A stretch of 40,312 bases of DNA, taken from NCBI RefSeq assembly GCF_018129065.1, contig NZ_JAAEDM010000044.1, positions 1 to 40,312 of the forward strand. The letters run 5' to 3'. The position numbers and the translations under genes were made by a program. Each line of letters opens with the position of its first letter. Within the stretch, counting starts at the first letter, position 1. The notes under the pieces were generated by a model that was given only the letters and a program-made list of their open reading frames with translations, searched no databases and had not been told where the DNA came from. Source of the DNA: Neoroseomonas soli (GTDB taxonomy: Bacteria > Pseudomonadota > Alphaproteobacteria > Acetobacterales > Acetobacteraceae). Positions 25,394 to 35,242 of the stretch are shown in pieces.

Positions 25394-26128
25394 TCAGGGC
25401 GCCTCGGCCATCACCAGGTAGTTGACGCCGACATCCCGTGCGGCGTGCCAGCGGCCGGAGAGCGGGTCCATCCGCATGCCGGTGATGTCGGCGACGTGCA
25501 GCCCCGCCGCGCGCAGGCCCGCGCCCAACTCGCCCGGGGTGACGAACATCCGCCAGTCATGGGTGCCCACCGGCAGCAGCCGCAGGAGGTATTCCGCCCC
25601 GACCTTCGCCATCAGGAAGGAGCGCGGCGTGCGGTTCAGCGTCGAGAGGAAGACCAGCCCCCCGGGCTTCACCGCGCGCGCCAGGGCGGCAAGGAAGGCG
25701 GCCCGGTCGGCGACGTGCTCGATGACTTCAAGGGCGATGACGGCGTCGTAGGTCTCGCCCTCCGGCAGATCCTCCGGCACGCCCTCCCGATAGGTGACGT
25801 GCAGGCCGGCCGCCGCCGCATGGGCGCGCGCGGCCTCCAGCGCCTCGCCCGCGGCGTCGAGGCCGGTGACTGCCGCGCCGCGCCGGGCCAGCGCCTCCGA
25901 AGCCAGCCCCGCGCCGCAGCCGACGTCGAGGACGGCAAGCCCCGCGAGCGCTTCCGCCACCGCGGGATCCCGGCCGTGGCGCCGCGCCAGGCGCTCGGCG
26001 ATCCAGCCGGTGCGGAGCGGGTTCATCGCGTGCAGCGGCCGCATCGGCCCGTTCGGGTCCCACCATCGGGACGCGAGCGAATCGAACTTCGCGACCTCGG
26101 CGTCAAGCCTGGTGCCTGCCCGCTGCAT
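25394..26128 (-). CDS. ubiG: Bifunctional ubiquinone O-methyltransferase UbiG
   Basis: 244 aa. It carries out both O-methylations of the ubiquinone ring at the membrane. Features are the N-terminal FDSLASRWWDPNGPMRPLHAMNP box, which is diagnostic, SAM motif I VLDVGCGAGLASEALAR, EVIEHVAD, and STLNRTPRSFLMAKVGAEYLL. The C-terminus DVGVNYLVMAE is also typical. It is divergent from lysC across 145 bases; that order is common in alphaproteobacteria. Confidence 0.97.
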   Translation of the reverse strand: MQRAGTRLDAEVAKFDSLASRWWDPNGPMRPLHAMNPLRTGWIAERLARRHGRDPAVAEALAGLAVLDVGCGAGLASEALARRGAAVTGLDAAGEALEAARAHAAAAGLHVTYREGVPEDLPEGETYDAVIALEVIEHVADRAAFLAALARAVKPGGLVFLSTLNRTPRSFLMAKVGAEYLLRLLPVGTHDWRMFVTPGELGAGLRAAGLHVADITGMRMDPLSGRWHAARDVGVNYLVMAEAP

Positions 26129-26273
26129 GGATGGTCCTTTCCCCGGCCAGGATGGCCCGTCGACGGCGCGGGTTGCACGTCCCTCGCCCGATCGTTATCT
26201 GTCCCGGCCCGCCGTCCGGCGCAACCGCCGGCGCGACCTTTTCCGCCCGGCTCCAGGAACCAGACACCCGCCG

Positions 26274-27497
26274 ATGGCTCGTATCGTCATGAAGTTCGGC
26301 GGCACCTCCGTCGCCGATCTCGATCGTATCCGTAACGTCGCCGCTCGCGTGAAGCGGGAGGTGGACGCCGGCAACCAGGTCGCCGTCGTGGTCTCGGCCA
26401 TGTCCGGCGTGACCAACCAATTGGTGAAATGGTGCCAGGACCTCTCGCCGCTGCACGATGCGCGCGAGTACGACACCGTCGTCGCGACCGGTGAGCAGGT
26501 GACGACCGGCCTGACCGCGATCGCGCTGCAGACCATCGGCGTCGATGCGCGGTCCTGGCAGGGCTGGCAGGTGCCGATCGTGACCGATGACGCGCACGGC
26601 AAGGCGCGCGTCGAGGGCATCGACGGCGCCGTGCTGATCGAGCGGATGGAGGCGGGCCAGGTGCCCGTGATCACCGGTTTCCAGGGGATCGAGACGCACC
26701 GTCACCGCATCACGACCCTCGGCCGCGGCGGCTCGGACCTTTCGGCCGTTGCCGTTGCGGCGGCGGTGAAGGCGGATCGCTGCGACATCTATACCGACGT
26801 GGACGGCATCTACACGACCGACCCGCGCATCGTGCCCCGCGCGCGCAAGCTCGAGCGCATCTCCTTCGAGGAGATGCTGGAACTCGCGTCCGTGGGTGCC
26901 AAGGTGCTCCAGACGCGCTCGGTCGAACTGGCAATGAAACTCGGCGTGCGCGTCCAGGTCGTCTCGAGCTTCGAGGACAAGCCCGGCTCGCTCGTGGTGG
27001 ATGAGGACGAGATCGTGGAACAGCCCGTGGTTTCCGGCATCGCGTATTCCCGCGACGATGCCAAGGTGACGCTGCGTCGCGTGCCGGACCGGCCGGGCGT
27101 GGCGGCGAACGTGTTCGGCGCGCTGGCCAAGGCCAGCGTCAACGTCGACATGATCGTGCAGAACATCGGCGCCGACGGCACCACCGACATGACCTTCACG
27201 GTCGGCAAGGCGGAACTCGTGCGCGCGAAGGACGTGCTCGAGAAGGCGCGCGCCGAGGTCGGCTTCGAGGCGCTGCTCGCCGACCCCGAGGTCGCCAAGA
27301 TCAGCGTCGTCGGCATCGGCATGCGCAGCCATGCGGGCGTGGCGAACACCATGTTCAGGGCGCTGGCCGAGAAGGGGATCAACATCCAGGTGATCTCCAC
27401 CTCCGAGATCAAGGTCAGCGTGCTGGTCGCGGCCGACTACACCGAGCTCGCGGTGCGCGCGCTGCACACCGCCTACGGCCTGGACGCGCCCGCGTGA
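26274..27497 (+). CDS. lysC: Aspartate kinase (lysine-sensitive type)
   Basis: 407 aa. It phosphorylates aspartate as the first step toward lysine, threonine, methionine and diaminopimelate. The KFGGTS motif is at 7-12; TTLGRGGSDLSAVAVA and the DVDGIYTTDPRI nucleotide region follow. Two ACT domains occupy about 265-335 and 345-407 (RVPDRPGVAANVFGALA, GMRSHAGVANTMFRALA), so feedback by lysine and threonine is expected. The ATG at 26274 begins the conserved MARIVMKFGG. The stop is shared with the GTG start of the next gene (GTGA). Confidence 0.97.
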   Translation: MARIVMKFGGTSVADLDRIRNVAARVKREVDAGNQVAVVVSAMSGVTNQLVKWCQDLSPLHDAREYDTVVATGEQVTTGLTAIALQTIGVDARSWQGWQVPIVTDDAHGKARVEGIDGAVLIERMEAGQVPVITGFQGIETHRHRITTLGRGGSDLSAVAVAAAVKADRCDIYTDVDGIYTTDPRIVPRARKLERISFEEMLELASVGAKVLQTRSVELAMKLGVRVQVVSSFEDKPGSLVVDEDEIVEQPVVSGIAYSRDDAKVTLRRVPDRPGVAANVFGALAKASVNVDMIVQNIGADGTTDMTFTVGKAELVRAKDVLEKARAEVGFEALLADPEVAKISVVGIGMRSHAGVANTMFRALAEKGINIQVISTSEIKVSVLVAADYTELAVRALHTAYGLDAPA

Positions 27498-28540
27498 GCG
27501 AAGCAGCCGCGACGCCCGACCGGGCCTTCGCCGAGCTCGACCGCCTGATGGCCCGCGGTGCCGCCTTCTTCGGCACCCGCTACGCCATCATGGGCGGGGC
27601 GATGTCCTGGGTGAGCGAGCGGCATCTCGTCGCCGCCCTGTCCAATGCCGGCGCCTTCGGCGTGATCGCCTGCGGGGCGATGGAGCCGCCGCGGCTCGCC
27701 GAGGAGATTGCCGGGACCCAGGCGCTGACGGACAGGCCCTTCGGCGTGAACCTGATCACGATGCATCCGCGGCTCGATCAGCTCGTGGATGTCTGCCTCG
27801 CGGCCGGGGTCGGGCACATCGTCTTCGCGGGGGGCATCCCGCCCGGATCGGCGATCAAGAAGGCGAAGGACGGCGGGGCGAAGGTGGTCTGCTTCGCCCC
27901 GGCCCTCGTCCTCGCGAAGCGGCTGATCCGCAGCGGCGCCGATGCGCTGGTGATCGAGGGCTCCGAGGCAGGCGGCCATATCGGTCCGGTCTCACTGAAC
28001 GTCCTGGCGCAGGAGATCCTGCCCCATGTCACCGATGTGCCGGTCTTCGTCGCCGGCGGCATCGGGCGCGGGGAGGCGATTCTCTCGTATCTCGAGATGG
28101 GTGCCGCGGGCGCGCAGATCGGCACGCGCTTCGTCTGCGCGACGGAGTGCATCGCTCACCCCGCCTTCAAGAAGGCCTTCATCCGCGGCCAGGCGCGCGA
28201 CGCGATTCCGACCGTGCAACTGGACGAAACCTTCCCGGTCATCCCGGTGCGCGCCCTGCAGAATGCGGGAACGAAGCGGTTCCTCGAGCACCAGGCCGAG
28301 ACGATCCGTCGCTTCAGGGCGGGTGAACTCGACAAGGAGGCTGCGCAACTCGACATCGAGCATTTCTGGGCCGGCGCCCTGCGGCGCGCGGTGATCGACG
28401 GCGATGTCGAGAACGGATCCCTCATGGCCGGCCAGTCGGTCGGCATGGTCACCAGGGAGCAGCCTGCCGCCGAGATCATTGCGGAGCTGGTCGGACAGGC
28501 CGCCGCGGCCATCGCCGCGCGGCAGCAGAGCGCGGCCTGA
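27494..28540 (+). CDS. Nitronate monooxygenase family flavoprotein
   Basis: 348 aa, starting with a GTG that overlaps the lysC stop by four bases. It is a TIM barrel of the 2-nitropropane dioxygenase/nitronate monooxygenase group. It has IMGGAMSWVSERHLVAALSNAGAFGVI at the N-terminus, FGVNLITMHP, the EGSEAGGHIGP flavin-loop motif, VFVAGGIGRGEAI and GAAGAQIGTRFV phosphate-binding strands. It would bind FMN and oxidise nitronates or a related substrate; enoyl-ACP reductase FabK is a distant relative. The coupling to lysC is structural and does not reveal a shared pathway. Confidence 0.9.
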   Translation: MSEAAATPDRAFAELDRLMARGAAFFGTRYAIMGGAMSWVSERHLVAALSNAGAFGVIACGAMEPPRLAEEIAGTQALTDRPFGVNLITMHPRLDQLVDVCLAAGVGHIVFAGGIPPGSAIKKAKDGGAKVVCFAPALVLAKRLIRSGADALVIEGSEAGGHIGPVSLNVLAQEILPHVTDVPVFVAGGIGRGEAILSYLEMGAAGAQIGTRFVCATECIAHPAFKKAFIRGQARDAIPTVQLDETFPVIPVRALQNAGTKRFLEHQAETIRRFRAGELDKEAAQLDIEHFWAGALRRAVIDGDVENGSLMAGQSVGMVTREQPAAEIIAELVGQAAAAIAARQQSAA

Positions 28541-28564
28541 CCTGTCGGCCGGCGTGAATGGCCT

Positions 28565-28583
28565 TTGCGGGGCTGCCCCGCAA
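28565..28583 (+). terminator. Hairpin after the nitronate monooxygenase gene
   Basis: TTGCGGGGC-T-GCCCCGCAA is a perfect palindrome with 9-bp arms, 25 bases after the flavoprotein stop and 33 bases before the RodZ-like start. It lacks a T-run. It could end the lysC-NMO transcript or mark the leader of the next gene. Confidence 0.45.
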
Positions 28584-28615
28584 GGCTAGAAGCCGCCCGT
28601 CGACCCTGGACCCCC

Positions 28616-29614
28616 ATGAAGCGCACCCAACGCCCCGACATAACCGCCGCCGAAGCCGCCCGCGTGGGCGAGGAACTGCGCGAAGCCCGCCTGACGCTCG
28701 GGGCGAGCGTCGAGGACATGGCGGAACGCCTGCGTATCAACCGGCGCTACATCCACGCGCTGGAGGAAGGGCGGGTGAAGGACCTGCCCGGGGCGGCCTA
28801 TGCCGTCGGCTTCGTGCGGTCCTACGCGGCGGCGCTCGGGCTCGATCCGGACGAGGCGGTGCGCCGGTTCCGGGACGTGACCGGCGGAGCCGCCGCCAGG
28901 CCGGGCGAACTGGTCTTCCCGGAGCCCGTCCCGTCACGCGGGATGCCGGCCGGCGCGCTGGTGGCCGTCGGCGTGGTGCTGGCCATCGGCGCCTATGTCG
29001 CCTGGTTCAACTGGAGCGGCTCCGGCAATCGTGTGGTCGATGCGGTCCCGCCGGTGCCGGCGCGGCTGGACTCGGCGGTGCGGGACGAACAGCGCCCGCG
29101 CGAAACCGCGGGCATGCCCGCCCAGCCCGCCACGACGCCGACCCAGGCCGCCGCGGCGGTCGCCCCGCCGGCCCCCGCGCCGGTCGCTGCACCCGCGTCG
29201 CCACAGCCGCCCGCGATCCCCATGCCGGATGGCATCCGGGTGCTGATCCGCGCGCGAGGCGAATCCTGGATCCAGGTCCGCGACGGGAGGGCCAACCAGG
29301 TCCTGATCGACCGCGTGCTGCGGACAGGCGATACCTTCCAGGTGCCGAACCGTGACGGGGTGGTGCTGACGACCGGCAAGGCCGAGAACCTCGAGATCGT
29401 GGTGGACGGCCAGCCCGCGCCTGTCCTCGTGGGCGCTACGGGGGTCCGCCGCGGAATCTCGCTGGATGTCGAGCGGCTGCGAGCGGCGCCGGAGGGCGCG
29501 GCGGCGGCAGCGCCCGCCAGGCCCGCGGCGCCGGTCCAGGCCCAGCCGACACCGGTGCAGGCGCCCGCCACCGCCGGGCAACGCCCTGCCGACTCTCCGT
29601 CGGCGAGGCCCTGA
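28616..29614 (+). CDS. RodZ-like membrane protein with HTH and DUF4115 domains
   Basis: 332 aa. Residues 15-85 form a Cro/CI-type HTH ([54 protein letters not shown]), followed by one transmembrane helix at about 112-131. Then come a Pro/Ala-rich periplasmic linker (about 150-205) and a C-terminal DUF4115 beta domain (206-285, [28 protein letters not shown]). The tail after 290 is again Ala/Pro/Gln-rich. In RodZ the HTH binds MreB rather than DNA and shapes the cell. The gene commonly lies just upstream of ispG in alphaproteobacteria, as here. It has no DNA-binding role that can be claimed. Confidence 0.9.
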   Translation: MKRTQRPDITAAEAARVGEELREARLTLGASVEDMAERLRINRRYIHALEEGRVKDLPGAAYAVGFVRSYAAALGLDPDEAVRRFRDVTGGAAARPGELVFPEPVPSRGMPAGALVAVGVVLAIGAYVAWFNWSGSGNRVVDAVPPVPARLDSAVRDEQRPRETAGMPAQPATTPTQAAAAVAPPAPAPVAAPASPQPPAIPMPDGIRVLIRARGESWIQVRDGRANQVLIDRVLRTGDTFQVPNRDGVVLTTGKAENLEIVVDGQPAPVLVGATGVRRGISLDVERLRAAPEGAAAAAPARPAAPVQAQPTPVQAPATAGQRPADSPSARP

Positions 29615-29718
29615 CCCGCGCGAGGGGCGCCCCGGCTTCGCTCGCCCAGCCTTCCGGCGCGGCCCTTCGCCCGCCATATTGGTGTCGGCGCCGAGCCCAG
29701 AGATCGGGAACCCTTCGC

Positions 29719-30858
29719 ATGGCCTATCGCCCCTACCAGCAGATCCTGCGCCGCCGATCGAGGGAGATCGGCGTCGGGAAGGTGCGCGTCGGCGGGGATG
29801 CGCCGATCACGGTCCAGACCATGACCAACACGCCCACCGAGGACGCGCAGGCGACGATCGAGCAGATCCGCCGCTGCGAACTCGCGGGCGTGGACATCGT
29901 CCGCGTCTCCTGCCCGACCGAGGAGAGCACCGCCGCCCTCGCCGAGATCGTGCGCGAGGTGAACGTTCCGATCGTCGCCGATATCCACTTCCACTACCGC
30001 CGCGCCATCGAGGCCGCGAAGGCCGGCGCCGCCTGCCTGCGCATCAACCCGGGCAACATCGGCTCCAAGGAGCGGGTGAAGGAGGTGGTGAAGGCCGCGC
30101 GCGACCATGGCTGCTCGATCCGCATCGGGGTGAATGCGGGCAGCCTGGAGAAGCACCTGCTGGAGAAATACGGGGAGCCGAACCCGGAGGCCCTGGTGGA
30201 AAGCGCGCTGTGGCACGCCGACCATCTGCTCCAGGAAGGCTTCGACGAGTTCAAGATCAGCGTGAAGGCGTCGGACGTCTTCCTCGCTGTCGCGGCGTAT
30301 CAGCAACTCGCCGAGGTCTGCGACCACCCGCTGCACATCGGCATCACCGAGGCTGGCAGCAAGCGGGCCGGCACGGTGAAGAGCGCGATCGGGCTCGGGT
30401 CCCTGCTCTGGGCCGGTGTCGGCGACACGCTGCGCGTCTCGCTCTCCGCCGAGCCGGAGGAAGAAGTCTCCGTCGGCTGGGAGATGCTGAAGTCGCTGCA
30501 CCTGCGGCATCGCGGGGTGAAGATCGTCTCCTGCCCGTCCTGCGCGCGGCAGGGCTTCGACGTGATCCGCACCGTCGAGAAGCTGGAGGAACGGCTGGCC
30601 CACATCCAGCAGCCGATCACGCTCTCGATCATCGGCTGCGTGGTGAACGGGCCGGGCGAGGCGCTGATGACCGATATCGGCCTGACCGGCGGCGGGGCCG
30701 GGACGCACATGGTCTATTCCGCCGGCCGGACCGACCACACGGTGCGGACGGAGGAGATGGTGGACCACATCGTCTCGCTCGTGACCGCGAAGGCGGACGC
30801 GATGGCTGCCGAAGCGCGTGCGGCGGCCGAGGCAACGGCGAGGCAGGCCGCGGAATGA
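29719..30858 (+). CDS. ispG: 4-hydroxy-3-methylbut-2-enyl diphosphate synthase
   Basis: 379 aa, the two-domain bacterial form. It converts MEcPP to HMBPP in the MEP isoprenoid pathway, supplying ubiquinone and carotenoid precursors. The [4Fe-4S] ligands are Cys272 and Cys275 ([11 protein letters not shown]), Cys307 and Glu314 ([10 protein letters not shown]). The TIM-barrel half has [19 protein letters not shown] and RINPGNIG. The ATG at 29719 starts the conserved MAYRPYQQI. The stop overlaps the next start (ATGA). Confidence 0.97.
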   Translation: MAYRPYQQILRRRSREIGVGKVRVGGDAPITVQTMTNTPTEDAQATIEQIRRCELAGVDIVRVSCPTEESTAALAEIVREVNVPIVADIHFHYRRAIEAAKAGAACLRINPGNIGSKERVKEVVKAARDHGCSIRIGVNAGSLEKHLLEKYGEPNPEALVESALWHADHLLQEGFDEFKISVKASDVFLAVAAYQQLAEVCDHPLHIGITEAGSKRAGTVKSAIGLGSLLWAGVGDTLRVSLSAEPEEEVSVGWEMLKSLHLRHRGVKIVSCPSCARQGFDVIRTVEKLEERLAHIQQPITLSIIGCVVNGPGEALMTDIGLTGGGAGTHMVYSAGRTDHTVRTEEMVDHIVSLVTAKADAMAAEARAAAEATARQAAE

Positions 30859-31334
30859 CGACGCGGCGGGTGGCCGGGGCGAAGCGGGCGGGCGGCGCGG
30901 CGGCGGTGCTGCTCGCCGGCATGCTCGGGGCGGTTCCGGCGCGCGGGCAGTCGGACACGCCCGAGGTCGCCGGCGGCGGGAACGGGGCGGCCACGTCCAT
31001 CCCCTGCACCGAGATCAACAACCGCGCGATGGAGGCGACGCTGGTGATCCGCCAACACGCCAGCGCGCTCTCGGTCGGCTTCGAGCCCGAGGCGCGGCCG
31101 CAGGCGATCCAGATGCTTGCCTGGCTCGACCAATGGGCAGGGCGGCTGCGCGGTTTCGTCGAACTCGGCGAGTACTCGATGTGCCTTGATGACGGGGACA
31201 CCGAGACCTACCGCCGCGCACTCGTTTCGGCGCAGCGCATCGCCAACCAGGCGCGCGACGATCTTCTCCGCCCGGTCCGCGCGCCGCAGCAGCAACAGCA
31301 ACAGCAACAACAGCAGCGCCCGCGCCGGCCCTGA
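30855..31334 (+). CDS. Secreted protein with C-terminal polyglutamine tract
   Basis: 159 aa. The ATG overlaps the ispG stop (ATGA). A long basic n-region ([14 protein letters not shown]) and hydrophobic core lead to a probable Sec cleavage near ARG-Q, residue 31. The mature part is helical and carries two cysteines ([11 protein letters not shown] and SMCLDDGD) that may pair. It ends in PQ(10)RPRRP, encoded by mixed CAG/CAA codons. No family is recognised. It sits between ispG and hisS, 25 bases before the latter, and so is probably translated from the same message. Confidence 0.7.
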   Translation: MTTRRVAGAKRAGGAAAVLLAGMLGAVPARGQSDTPEVAGGGNGAATSIPCTEINNRAMEATLVIRQHASALSVGFEPEARPQAIQMLAWLDQWAGRLRGFVELGEYSMCLDDGDTETYRRALVSAQRIANQARDDLLRPVRAPQQQQQQQQQQRPRRP

Positions 31335-31359
31335 CAACGGCACACTGGACAGACTTCGC

Positions 31360-32598
31360 ATGACAGCCCTTCAGCCCGTCCGCGGCACGCGCGACCTCAT
31401 CGGCGAGGATTTCCGTCGCCACCACGCCGTCGTGGAGACGGCGCGGCGGATCAGCGCGCTCTATGGCTTCGAGGAATGGGCGACGCCGATCTTCGAGGAT
31501 ACGCGCGTCTTCTCGCGTGGCCTCGGCGACACCTCGGACGTCGTCTCGAAGGAGATGTATTCCTTCGAGGACCGCGGCGGGGAAAGCCTGACCCTCCGGC
31601 CGGAATATACCGCCGGGCTGTGCCGGGCGCTGGTGAGCAACGGGCTGACGCAGACCAACCTGCCGCGCAAGGTCTTCGCCACGGGGCCGATGTTCCGTTA
31701 CGAGCGGCCGCAGAAGGGGCGCTACCGCCAGTTCCACCAGATCGACCTGGAAGTGCTGGGCGCGGCGGAACCGCTCGCGGATGCCGAGGTGATCGCCTGC
31801 GGGTGGGACATCCTCTGCGCGCTCGGCGTCTCGGATGGCACGATCCTCGAGATCAACACGCTCGGCGATGCGGAGAGCCGCGCGGCCTATCGCGCTGCGC
31901 TGGTGGAATATTTCTCCGCGCACAAGGACGCGCTGAGCCATGACAGCCGCGTGCGGCTGGAGAAGAACCCGCTGCGCATCCTCGACAGCAAGGACGAGAC
32001 CGACCGCGCCATCGTCGCCGGCGCGCCGGTGATCGGCGACCACCTGACGGAGGCGGCTTCGTCCTTCTACGCCGCGGTGAAGGCGCACCTGACGCGGTTC
32101 GGCGTGCCGTTCCGCGAGAATCCGCGCATCGTCCGCGGCCTCGACTACTACAGCCACACGGCCTTCGAGTTCGTCACCGACCGGCTCGGTGCGCAGGGCA
32201 CGGTGATGGCTGGCGGCCGCTACAACGGCCTGGTCGAGGAGATGGGTGGCCCGGCGACGCCCTCCGTCGGCTGGGCGGCGGGCATCGAGCGGCTGTCTAT
32301 GCTGCTGCCGCAGGCGCCGGCCGCACCGCGCCCCGTCGCCGTGATCCCGGTGGGCGATGCGGCCGAGGGTGCCGCGCTCGACATGCTGCAGTCGCTGCGG
32401 CGCGCGGGCGTGGTGGCGGAGATCGCCTATCGCGGCAACCTCAAGCGCCGCATGGAACGCGCCAATCGCATCGGCGCCCGCGCCGCCGTCATCCTGGGGG
32501 ATGACGAGATCGCGGCCGGGATGGCGCAGTTGCGCGACCTCGATGCCGGCACGCAGGAGAAGGTGCCTCTCGTGGAGGTGCCGGGGCGGCTCGCATGA
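31360..32598 (+). CDS. hisS: Histidyl-tRNA synthetase
   Basis: 412 aa, class II synthetase. Motif 1 region is [14 protein letters not shown]; motif 2 [19 protein letters not shown]; the two histidyl-specific loops [14 protein letters not shown] and [13 protein letters not shown] are present, then motif 3 ([12 protein letters not shown]). The C-terminal anticodon-binding domain (about 325-412) has VIPVGDAA and [13 protein letters not shown]. The ATG at 31360 starts the conserved [12 protein letters not shown]. The stop overlaps the prfA start by four bases (ATGA). Confidence 0.97.
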   Translation: MTALQPVRGTRDLIGEDFRRHHAVVETARRISALYGFEEWATPIFEDTRVFSRGLGDTSDVVSKEMYSFEDRGGESLTLRPEYTAGLCRALVSNGLTQTNLPRKVFATGPMFRYERPQKGRYRQFHQIDLEVLGAAEPLADAEVIACGWDILCALGVSDGTILEINTLGDAESRAAYRAALVEYFSAHKDALSHDSRVRLEKNPLRILDSKDETDRAIVAGAPVIGDHLTEAASSFYAAVKAHLTRFGVPFRENPRIVRGLDYYSHTAFEFVTDRLGAQGTVMAGGRYNGLVEEMGGPATPSVGWAAGIERLSMLLPQAPAAPRPVAVIPVGDAAEGAALDMLQSLRRAGVVAEIAYRGNLKRRMERANRIGARAAVILGDDEIAAGMAQLRDLDAGTQEKVPLVEVPGRLA

Positions 32599-33650
32599 GC
32601 CTGCCCGCCCGGCTCGATCGTTTGCTCGCGCGGGCGGAGGAGGTCCGTCACATCCTCTCGACCGCGCCGGGTGCCGAGATCGGCGCGCTGTCGAAGGAAC
32701 TTTCCGAGCTCGAGCCGCTGGTCGAGAAGTTCGCGGAATACCGCGCGGCGGAGAAAGCGCGCGACGAGGCCGAGGCCATGATGGCCGACCCCGAGATGCG
32801 CGACCTGGCCGAGGCCGAATGGCTCGAGCAGAAGCAGCGCGTCCCGGCGCTGGAGCGCGAGATCCGCGTCATGCTGCTGCCGCGCGACGCGGCCGATGAG
32901 CGCAGCGCGATCCTGGAAGTGCGCCCCGCGGCGGGCGGGGACGAGGCGGGCCTCTTCGCCGCCGAGCTCTTCCGCGCGTACCAGCGCTACGCCGAATCCC
33001 GCGGCTGGCGTTTCGAGGTGCTGGACTACGACGAGAGCGACCTGGGCGGCATCAAGGGCGCGAGCGCGGAGATCGCCGGGCGCGGCGTCTTTGCGCGCCT
33101 GAAGTACGAGAGCGGCGTGCACCGCGTGCAGCGCGTGCCGGCGACCGAGACGCAGGGACGCATCCACACCTCGACTGTCACTGTCGCCGTGCTGCCGGAG
33201 GCGGAGGAGGTGGACGTGCAGATCAACGACGGCGAGCTGCGCATCGACACCTACCGCGCGAGCGGCGCCGGCGGGCAGCACGTCAACAAGACCGATTCCG
33301 CCGTGCGCATCACCCATCTTCCGACCGGCATCGTCGTGGCGATGCAGGAGGAGAAGAGCCAGCACAAGAACCGCGCCAAGGCGATGAAGGTGCTGCGCGC
33401 GAGGCTCTATGACGCGCAGCGTTCGGCCGTGGACAGCGCGCGGGCGGCGGACCGGAGGTCGCAGGTCGGCACCGGGGATCGCTCCGAACGCATCCGTACC
33501 TACAACTTCCCGCAGGGGCGCGTGACCGACCATCGCATCGGGCTCACGCTGCACAAGATCGACCGCGTCATGCTCGGTGAGTTCGACGACATCTTCGATG
33601 TCCTGATCGCAGAAGACCAGGCGGCACGGCTGGCCGCCGAGGCGGCCTGA
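32595..33650 (+). CDS. prfA: Peptide chain release factor 1
   Basis: 351 aa. It recognises UAA and UAG through the tripeptide P182-A-T184 (RVPATETQG) and triggers hydrolysis through G226-G-Q228 ([16 protein letters not shown]). Domain order is helical domain 1 (1-100), then the codon-reading and catalytic domains, ending with [10 protein letters not shown]. The glutamine of GGQ is methylated by PrmC, whose gene follows with a one-base stop/start overlap (TGATG). The hisS-prfA-prmC run therefore seems translationally coupled. Confidence 0.97.
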   Translation: MSLPARLDRLLARAEEVRHILSTAPGAEIGALSKELSELEPLVEKFAEYRAAEKARDEAEAMMADPEMRDLAEAEWLEQKQRVPALEREIRVMLLPRDAADERSAILEVRPAAGGDEAGLFAAELFRAYQRYAESRGWRFEVLDYDESDLGGIKGASAEIAGRGVFARLKYESGVHRVQRVPATETQGRIHTSTVTVAVLPEAEEVDVQINDGELRIDTYRASGAGGQHVNKTDSAVRITHLPTGIVVAMQEEKSQHKNRAKAMKVLRARLYDAQRSAVDSARAADRRSQVGTGDRSERIRTYNFPQGRVTDHRIGLTLHKIDRVMLGEFDDIFDVLIAEDQAARLAAEAA

Positions 33651-34522
33651 TGTCCGGCTGCGCCGACCCTGGCGGGTCGGTTGGGGCATGGCTGTGCCAG
33701 GCCGGGCAGGTGCTGCGGGCGGCGGGGATCGAGCAACCGCGGCTCGAAGCGCGCTGGCTGCTGGCCCATGTCCTCGGCTGCCGGGAGGAGGACCTGCTGC
33801 GCGACCCGCGCGCGCCAGTACCGGCAGGGAAGGGCAGGGCCTTCGCGGAGTTGTTGCGGCGACGCACCGCGCGGGAACCGCTGGCGCATCTGGTCGGACA
33901 TGTGGGCTTCTGGACGCTCGACCTCGCGGTCTCGGATGCCACCCTGGTGCCGCGGCCGGACACCGAGGCGGTGGTGGAGGCAGCGCTGGCGGCCTTCCCG
34001 GACCGCTCGCAAGTCCGGCGGGTGCTGGATCTCGGCACGGGGACGGGTGCGTTGTTGTTGGCGGTGCTGGCGGAATGCCCCGGAGCCTGGGGGCTGGGGA
34101 TCGATGTCGCCCCGGCAGCGGCGGCGTTGGCCGCGCGCAATGCCGCCGCGAACGGGCTCGCGGCCCGCGCCGGCTTCGTCGCGGGCGACTGGGATGCGCC
34201 GCTTGCGGGCCGCTTCGACCTGGTGCTGTCGAATCCGCCCTACATCGAGAGCGGGGCGATCGCGGACCTCATGCCGGAGGTGGCGCTGCACGAGCCGCGA
34301 CTCGCGCTCGACGGCGGTCTGGACGGGCTCGACGCCTATCGCCGGATCCTCCGGCGCGCGCCTTTCCTGCTCGCGCCGGGCGGCCGGCTGGTCCTCGAGA
34401 TCGGCGCAGGCCAGCGCCCAGGGGTTGAGGCCATCGCGCGACGGGAGGGCCTTGCCTTGCTGGCCGCCGACCGCGACCTGGGGGGCGTCGAGCGGGCCCT
34501 GGTCTTCGGCCTTGCGGCGTGA
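33650..34522 (+). CDS. prmC: Release factor glutamine N5-methyltransferase
   Basis: 290 aa. It methylates the GGQ glutamine of RF1 and RF2. The N-terminal helical domain (1-80) has LEARWLLAHVLG; the catalytic part has PRPDTE at 101-106, motif I VLDLGTGTGALLLA and the substrate-binding NPPY at 195-198. The C-terminus shows GGLDGLDAYRRIL and LVLEIGAGQ. The ATG overlaps the prfA stop (TGATG). Confidence 0.96.
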   Translation: MSGCADPGGSVGAWLCQAGQVLRAAGIEQPRLEARWLLAHVLGCREEDLLRDPRAPVPAGKGRAFAELLRRRTAREPLAHLVGHVGFWTLDLAVSDATLVPRPDTEAVVEAALAAFPDRSQVRRVLDLGTGTGALLLAVLAECPGAWGLGIDVAPAAAALAARNAAANGLAARAGFVAGDWDAPLAGRFDLVLSNPPYIESGAIADLMPEVALHEPRLALDGGLDGLDAYRRILRRAPFLLAPGGRLVLEIGAGQRPGVEAIARREGLALLAADRDLGGVERALVFGLAA

Positions 34523-34764
34523 GTGGGCCCGTCCGGGCAAAAAACCGTTTGGCGCCCCGGCTGGCGACGGCTAGGTTGCTGTTGCGGCCGGGGCAGGCAG
34601 CTTCTTCCTCTGACCTGGTTGATGCAGGTGGCGGGTACGTCCCGCCGGCATGGCCCGGGGCCGCTTGGATGAACGATACCGGCGATCTGCCGCGCGCGGC
34701 GGGCCCCAAAGGGCTCGGCCCAGTCCGGCGCGGAGCCGATGCGGGACAGCGAAACACGATAGCT

Positions 34765-35229
34765 ATGAACATGAAGCGCATGCGCGGCCGCGGCGGCCAT
34801 CGCCACGGGGGCGGCGGCCAGTTCCGCCACGGAGGCGGCGGCAGCGGCGGAGGGGGCGGCGGCGACCGGCAGCCCCTCAACCGGAACCACGTCTTCGACT
34901 CGAATGGACCCGACATGCGCCTGCGCGGCACCGCGCAGCAGCTGTTCGAGAAGTACCTGCAGCTCGGCCGCGACGCGACGAGCGGCGGGGACCGGGTGAT
35001 GGCGGAATCCTACTTCCAGCATGCGGAGCACTATTTCCGCATCCTGAACGCCATGAACCAGGCAGCTGCGCAGCACCAGCAGACGCAGCAGCGGCGCTTC
35101 CAGTCGGCCGAATCCGGCGAGGGCGAGGCGTCCGAGGCTGCCGAGATCAACGGTCAGTCCGCCCAGGATTACGACGACGGCGAGGCCGTCCCCGGCGAAT
35201 CCGCCGGCGAGGCGCGCGAACCGGTCTGA
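34765..35229 (+). CDS. DUF4167 domain protein with Gly/His-rich N-terminus
   Basis: 154 aa. Residues 1-38 are basic and low-complexity (MKRMRGRGGHRHGGGG, GSGGGGGG). The DUF4167 domain covers about 40-95: NRNHVFDSNGPDMRLRGTAQ, FEKYLQLGRDA, VMAESYFQHAEHYFRILNAM, as usual for this family. A Gln-rich stretch and an acidic tail (EGEASEAAEINGQ, DYDDGEAV) follow. The basic/Gly-rich N-terminus suggests nucleic-acid binding; the function is unknown. The ATG at 34765 is chosen because upstream in-frame codons give a non-conserved leader. The 242 bases after prmC hold a GC hairpin (GCCCG/CGGGC near 34525) and no gene. Confidence 0.9.
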   Translation: MNMKRMRGRGGHRHGGGGQFRHGGGGSGGGGGGDRQPLNRNHVFDSNGPDMRLRGTAQQLFEKYLQLGRDATSGGDRVMAESYFQHAEHYFRILNAMNQAAAQHQQTQQRRFQSAESGEGEASEAAEINGQSAQDYDDGEAVPGESAGEAREPV

Positions 35230-35242
35230 CGCTGGCGGCCGG

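Noticed and set aside
31280-31318. CAG/CAA repeat as a phase-variable tract
   Set aside because: The codons are mixed irregularly and every unit is three bases, so slippage would change length but not frame.
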